This document shows positions 31,811 to 34,371 of a stretch of 34,371 bases of DNA, one piece after another. The DNA comes from Oerskovia merdavium. Its GTDB lineage: Bacteria; Actinomycetota; Actinomycetes; Actinomycetales; Cellulomonadaceae. A program made the translations under genes and the position numbers. Under the pieces are notes generated by a model, which was not told the DNA's origin, made no database searches, and worked only from the letters and a program-made list of their open reading frames with translations. The stretch is from contig NZ_JACSQF010000021.1 of assembly GCF_014836755.1 (NCBI RefSeq), positions 11,906 through 46,276 of the forward strand. Direction: 5' to 3'. The stretch's first letter is position 1. Every line of letters starts with the position of its first letter.

Positions 31811-31877
31811 GTCGAGGTAGAGGGCTCGGGGCCTCTACCTCGACGCAAGCCCTCTACCTCGACGCAAGCCCTCTACC
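31811..31877. repeat. 19-bp tandem repeat with an inverted copy
   Basis: The unit CCTCTACCTCGACGCAAGC occurs at 31832-31850 and 31851-31869, followed by a partial copy (8 bp) at 31870-31877. The reverse complement of its first 13 bases lies just upstream at 31811-31823, so it can pair with either copy. It sits between the two divergent riboswitch promoters. I see no gene in 31707-31974. Confidence 0.85.
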
Positions 31878-31974
31878 GCGGGGTGGGCGGTCGGGAGGGG
31901 AGCGCGCCCCGGCACCCGCTCCGCCCGCCTGACAAGCTCCCGCTGCCCACCATCCGAGACGCGGTGCCCACCGG

Positions 31975-32004
31975 TTGACACGCTCCGTGGGCCTCGCCCA
32001 TCCT
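31975..32004 (+). promoter_or_regulatory. Promoter of the SAM-IV-controlled gene
   Basis: TTGACA at 31975-31980, an 18-nt spacer, then CATCCT at 31999-32004. The predicted start at about 32011 coincides with the first base pair of the riboswitch at 32013. This is the best -35 match in the window. Confidence 0.65.
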
Positions 32005-32012
32005 GGACACCA

Positions 32013-32133
32013 GGTCATGAGTGCCAGCGCAAAACCCCGGTTTGCTGGCCGGCAACCCTCCTCCGCGGCGGGGTGCCCCGGGTGACGACCGGGCCCCTCT
32101 CTACAAGGAAGGGGGCAAGCGCGGAGGGGCCGC
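32013..32133 (+). promoter_or_regulatory. SAM-IV riboswitch
   Basis: P1 is GGTC (32013-32016) with GACC (32087-32090). Inside are ATGAGTGCCAGCG, CCCCGG, TTGCTGGCCGGCAACCC, and GGGGTGCCCCGGGTGA, the SAM-IV core shared with SAM-I ligand-binding bases. Past P1, a hairpin (32094-32098 with 32110-32114) and the conserved GGCAAGCGCGG (32114-32124) form the SAM-IV-specific 3' pseudoknot region. It lies immediately upstream of the class V aminotransferase gene. The exact 3' boundary is estimated. Confidence 0.85.
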
Positions 32134-32167
32134 AGGGCGAACTCCGACGACCACCGGAGGACGTGCC

Positions 32168-33568
32168 ATGAGCGCACACGCAGTCATCGAAGCCCCTACC
32201 TCGTGTGCCGTGCTGCCCGTCGTGGGCAGCGACACCCTGGTCCCGCTCGTCGACGGGCGCAGCGTCCCGTACGCGAACCTCGACGTCGCGGCGTCGGCCC
32301 CTGCGCTGCAGGTCGTGGCCGACCGCGTCAACGAGGTCCTGCCGCTCTACGCGAGCGTGCACCGCGGCGCGGGCTACCTGTCCCAGGTGTCGACCGCCCT
32401 CTACGAGGCCGCGCGCCAGACCATCGGCGCGTTCGTCGGCGCCCGCGAGGACGACGTCACGATCGTCACGCGCAACACCACCGACTCGCTCAACCTGCTC
32501 GCGGGATGCGTCCCGGCGCAGGCCGACGGGACGCCCGGCCGGGTGCTCGTCCTGGACGTCGAGCACCACGCGAACCTCCTGCCCTGGCAGCGCACGGGCG
32601 GCGCCACGGTCCTGGTCGGAGGCGCGACGGTCGCCGAGACCCTGTCCGGGCTGCGCGCCGAGCTCTCGCGCTTCCCGTACGCGCTCGTCGCGATCACGGG
32701 GGCCTCGAACGTCACGGGCGAGTCGCTCCCTCTCGCAGAGGTCGTCGCCGCAGCGCACGACGCCGGGGCGCGCGTCCTGCTCGACGGCGCCCAGCTCGTG
32801 CCGCACCGCGGTGTCTCGCTCGCGGCGAGCGACGTGGACTACGTCGCGTTCTCGGGCCACAAGACCTACGCGCCGTTCGGTGCGGGCGCGCTCGTGGGGC
32901 GCCGTGACTGGCTCGACGCAGGCACGCCCTACCTCGCCGGGGGCGGCGCGGTGCGCAACGTGACGCTCGAGGGCACCACGTGGCAGAGCGCCCCGGCGCG
33001 GCACGAGGCCGGGTCGCCCAACGTGATCGGCGCGGTCGCGCTCGCCTCGGCGTGCGACGCGCTCGCTGCGCTCGAGCCGGGCGTGCTGGTCGCGCACGAG
33101 ACCGAGCTCCGGGCCCGCCTCGTCGAAGGGCTCGAGGAGATCGACGGCGTGCGCGTCGTCCGCGCCTGGGCCGACGCCGTGGACCCCGTGGGCGTCGTGA
33201 CGTTCTCGGTCGACGGCCACGACGCGGGCCTCGTCGCGTCCTACCTGTCGGCCGAGCACGGGATCGGCGTGCGCGACGGCCGGTTCTGCGCGCACCCGCT
33301 CCTGGCCCGCCTGGGCTTCCCGGCGGGGGCCGTCCGCGCCTCGATCGGCGTGGGCACCACGGGCGAGGAGATCGAGCGCCTGCTCTCCGCGCTGCGCGCC
33401 TACGTCGGCGACGGGGCCACGGCCCGGTACGAGGTCGTGGACGGCTGCTGGGTCGTGAGCGACGACCCGCGTCCGCTGCTCCAGGTCGCGGGGCTCTCGG
33501 GCCTCTTCGCGACCGCCGCCGTCGGCAACATCACGGCCGCCGTGGGGTGCGGTCCCGCCCCCGCCTGA
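32168..33568 (+). CDS. Class V-fold PLP aminotransferase (cysteine desulfurase-like)
   Basis: A 466-residue PLP enzyme of the class V/NifS-SufS superfamily. The PLP lysine is in AFSGHKTYAPFGAGALVGR near residue 237; other landmarks are VTRNTTDSLNLLAG near 100, DVEHHANLLPWQR near 133, DGAQLVPHRGVSL near 210, and RASIGVGTTGEEIERL near 393. After the catalytic fold comes an unusual tail of about 60 residues (YEVVDGCWVVSDDPRP and onward) with a Cys; whether it matters is unknown. ATG 32168 has GGAGG at 7-nt spacing. The SAM-IV riboswitch upstream ties it to methionine/cysteine sulfur metabolism; a desulfurase or a related C-S lyase is likely, but the substrate is not established. Confidence 0.88.
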   Translation: MSAHAVIEAPTSCAVLPVVGSDTLVPLVDGRSVPYANLDVAASAPALQVVADRVNEVLPLYASVHRGAGYLSQVSTALYEAARQTIGAFVGAREDDVTIVTRNTTDSLNLLAGCVPAQADGTPGRVLVLDVEHHANLLPWQRTGGATVLVGGATVAETLSGLRAELSRFPYALVAITGASNVTGESLPLAEVVAAAHDAGARVLLDGAQLVPHRGVSLAASDVDYVAFSGHKTYAPFGAGALVGRRDWLDAGTPYLAGGGAVRNVTLEGTTWQSAPARHEAGSPNVIGAVALASACDALAALEPGVLVAHETELRARLVEGLEEIDGVRVVRAWADAVDPVGVVTFSVDGHDAGLVASYLSAEHGIGVRDGRFCAHPLLARLGFPAGAVRASIGVGTTGEEIERLLSALRAYVGDGATARYEVVDGCWVVSDDPRPLLQVAGLSGLFATAAVGNITAAVGCGPAPA

Positions 33569-33681
33569 GAGGGCCTCTGACCTGCGGAGACGCTCCTCCG
33601 AGCGCAACGTTCACCCGTGCGTCACCTCATCGTCCACAGCAGACCGCTCCGTGGTCTTGGCGGCGACGCCTGCGTGTGTTC

Positions 33682-33687
33682 TGATAT
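33682..33687 (+). promoter_or_regulatory. -10-like hexamer of a leaderless promoter
   Basis: TGATAT ends 5 nt before GTG 33693. The gap 33569-33681 shows only a weak 5-bp hairpin. Confidence 0.4.
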
Positions 33688-33692
33688 GCGCT

Positions 33693-34371
33693 GTGCAGCA
33701 CGATGTCGTCCTGGAAGGCCACGGGTTCCGCCTCGAACCCCTGGCTGTCGCGCACGCCGGTGCGCTGGCTCAGATCGTCGATCCGACGATGTGGGCGGGT
33801 ATGAGTACGACCCTCCCTGCGGGGGAGGTCGGGATGGTGAACTTCATCGAGGACACTCGGGCTACCCGGGCGCTGACGGCCTTCGCCGTCGTCGACGCGG
33901 GCTCGGGTCTCGTGGTGGGGAGCACCGCCTTCCGTGACCTGTCGCTCGACGACAGGCGCGTGGAGATCGGGCGGACCTTCTACGCCCGTTCCACGTGGGG
34001 GAGCCTCGTCAACCCGGTCTCGAAATGGTTGCTGCTCCGACATGCGTTCGAGTCGTGGGACGTGCACCGTGTGGGCTTCCGGGTGGACGCGCGCAACGCT
34101 CGCTCGCTCGCCGCGATGCGTCGCCTCGGCGCGTACGAGGAGGGCGTCATGCGAGGTCACCGCACGGCGCCCGACGGCACGCGCGCCGACTCGGTGTGCT
34201 TCTCGATCCTCGCGCACGAGTGGGCGGGCGTCGAGCTCGGCCTGCTCGCGCGGATCACGAGCCCGCGCATCGTCCCGGTGCTCGGCCCGGTCGAGATGTC
34301 CGCCGCCGGCGAGCCCGTGACCACGCCGCTCCTGTCGGTCGTCCCGCCGGTCGCCGGGCACGTCGCCGACG
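33693..34371 (+). CDS. GNAT-family N-acetyltransferase (partial, runs off window)
   Basis: The first 226 codons of a gene that continues past the window end. The start GTG 33693 gives VQHDVVLEGHGFRLEPLAVA, followed by VVGSTAFRDL near residue 75, RVEIGRTFYARSTWGSLVN near 88, and VGFRVDARNARSLAAMRRLG near 128, the classic RimJ/RimL-type acetyl-CoA-binding pattern. After the GNAT fold, FSILAHEWAGV ends the domain near residue 175. A further stretch with VLGPVEMSAAGEPVTTPLL continues to the edge, more than most RimJ-like proteins have, so a C-terminal extension or second domain is likely. The acceptor is unknown (protein N-terminus or small molecule). Confidence 0.88.
   Translation, partial: MQHDVVLEGHGFRLEPLAVAHAGALAQIVDPTMWAGMSTTLPAGEVGMVNFIEDTRATRALTAFAVVDAGSGLVVGSTAFRDLSLDDRRVEIGRTFYARSTWGSLVNPVSKWLLLRHAFESWDVHRVGFRVDARNARSLAAMRRLGAYEEGVMRGHRTAPDGTRADSVCFSILAHEWAGVELGLLARITSPRIVPVLGPVEMSAAGEPVTTPLLSVVPPVAGHVAD

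Noticed and set aside
31811-31877. CRISPR array
   Set aside because: Only two and a half copies of a 19-bp unit with no spacers between them, and no cas genes in the window.

Overview
The window is high-GC DNA with dense, mostly non-overlapping genes, many GTG starts and GC-rich hairpin terminators that lack U-tracts. A fba / DUF3151 / purA neighbourhood, DUF222-HNH and PadR genes, a SAM-IV riboswitch, and secreted GH6 and GH5 cellulases with CBM2 and FN3 modules together point to an actinobacterium of order Micrococcales. A cellulolytic Cellulomonadaceae-type organism (Cellulomonas or Oerskovia-like) is most likely. This placement is inferred from gene content, not from a search.

Layout. 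1-2 kb: a 30-base C run at the window edge, then a HAD phosphatase and a DedA membrane protein on the minus strand. 2-4 kb: a TrmH/SpoU-type RNA methyltransferase and class II fructose-bisphosphate aldolase. 4.1-7.5 kb: a partner-switching cassette, in which a PAS-GAF-SpoIIE-HATPase protein is flanked by two STAS-domain antagonists. 7.5-11.2 kb: DUF3151, purA and purD. 11.3-19.6 kb: a cellulose-degradation block with GH5-FN3-CBM2, GH6-FN3-FN3-CBM2, a LacI regulator, and a large protein with a LacI-type sugar-sensor domain plus PAS but no visible DNA-binding or output domain. 19.7-23.5 kb: purC, a miniature SOS-box-bearing HNH gene, a PadR regulator with a membrane protein, then purS-purQ closed by a strong terminator. 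23.6-26.7 kb: three genes coupled by 4-nt overlaps (EspC/WXG100-like protein, large T7SS-substrate-like protein, lipoprotein). 26.8-29.7 kb: small membrane protein, DUF1345 protein, MBL hydrolase and LLM flavin oxidoreductase. 29.8-33.6 kb: a methionine/sulfur region, with rhodanese-metZ under a SAM-I riboswitch on the minus strand and a class V aminotransferase under a SAM-IV riboswitch on the plus strand. The window ends inside a GNAT-fold acetyltransferase.

How the parts work together. The purine genes purA, D, C, S and Q run in one direction but are split by inserted blocks, and purL is absent from the window. The cellulases, the LacI repressor and the sensor protein look like one cellulose-response unit. 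The sulfur genes are controlled from a roughly 300-bp divergent region by two different SAM riboswitch classes, each with a plausible translational off-switch. Several genes carry a -10-like hexamer only 5-8 nt before the start codon, which predicts leaderless mRNAs.

Best candidates for something undescribed: the T7SS-like three-gene operon; the LacI-sensor/PAS protein without an output; the internally deleted DUF222-HNH gene that keeps its LexA box; and the back-to-back SAM-I/SAM-IV arrangement with a repeat element between the two promoters.
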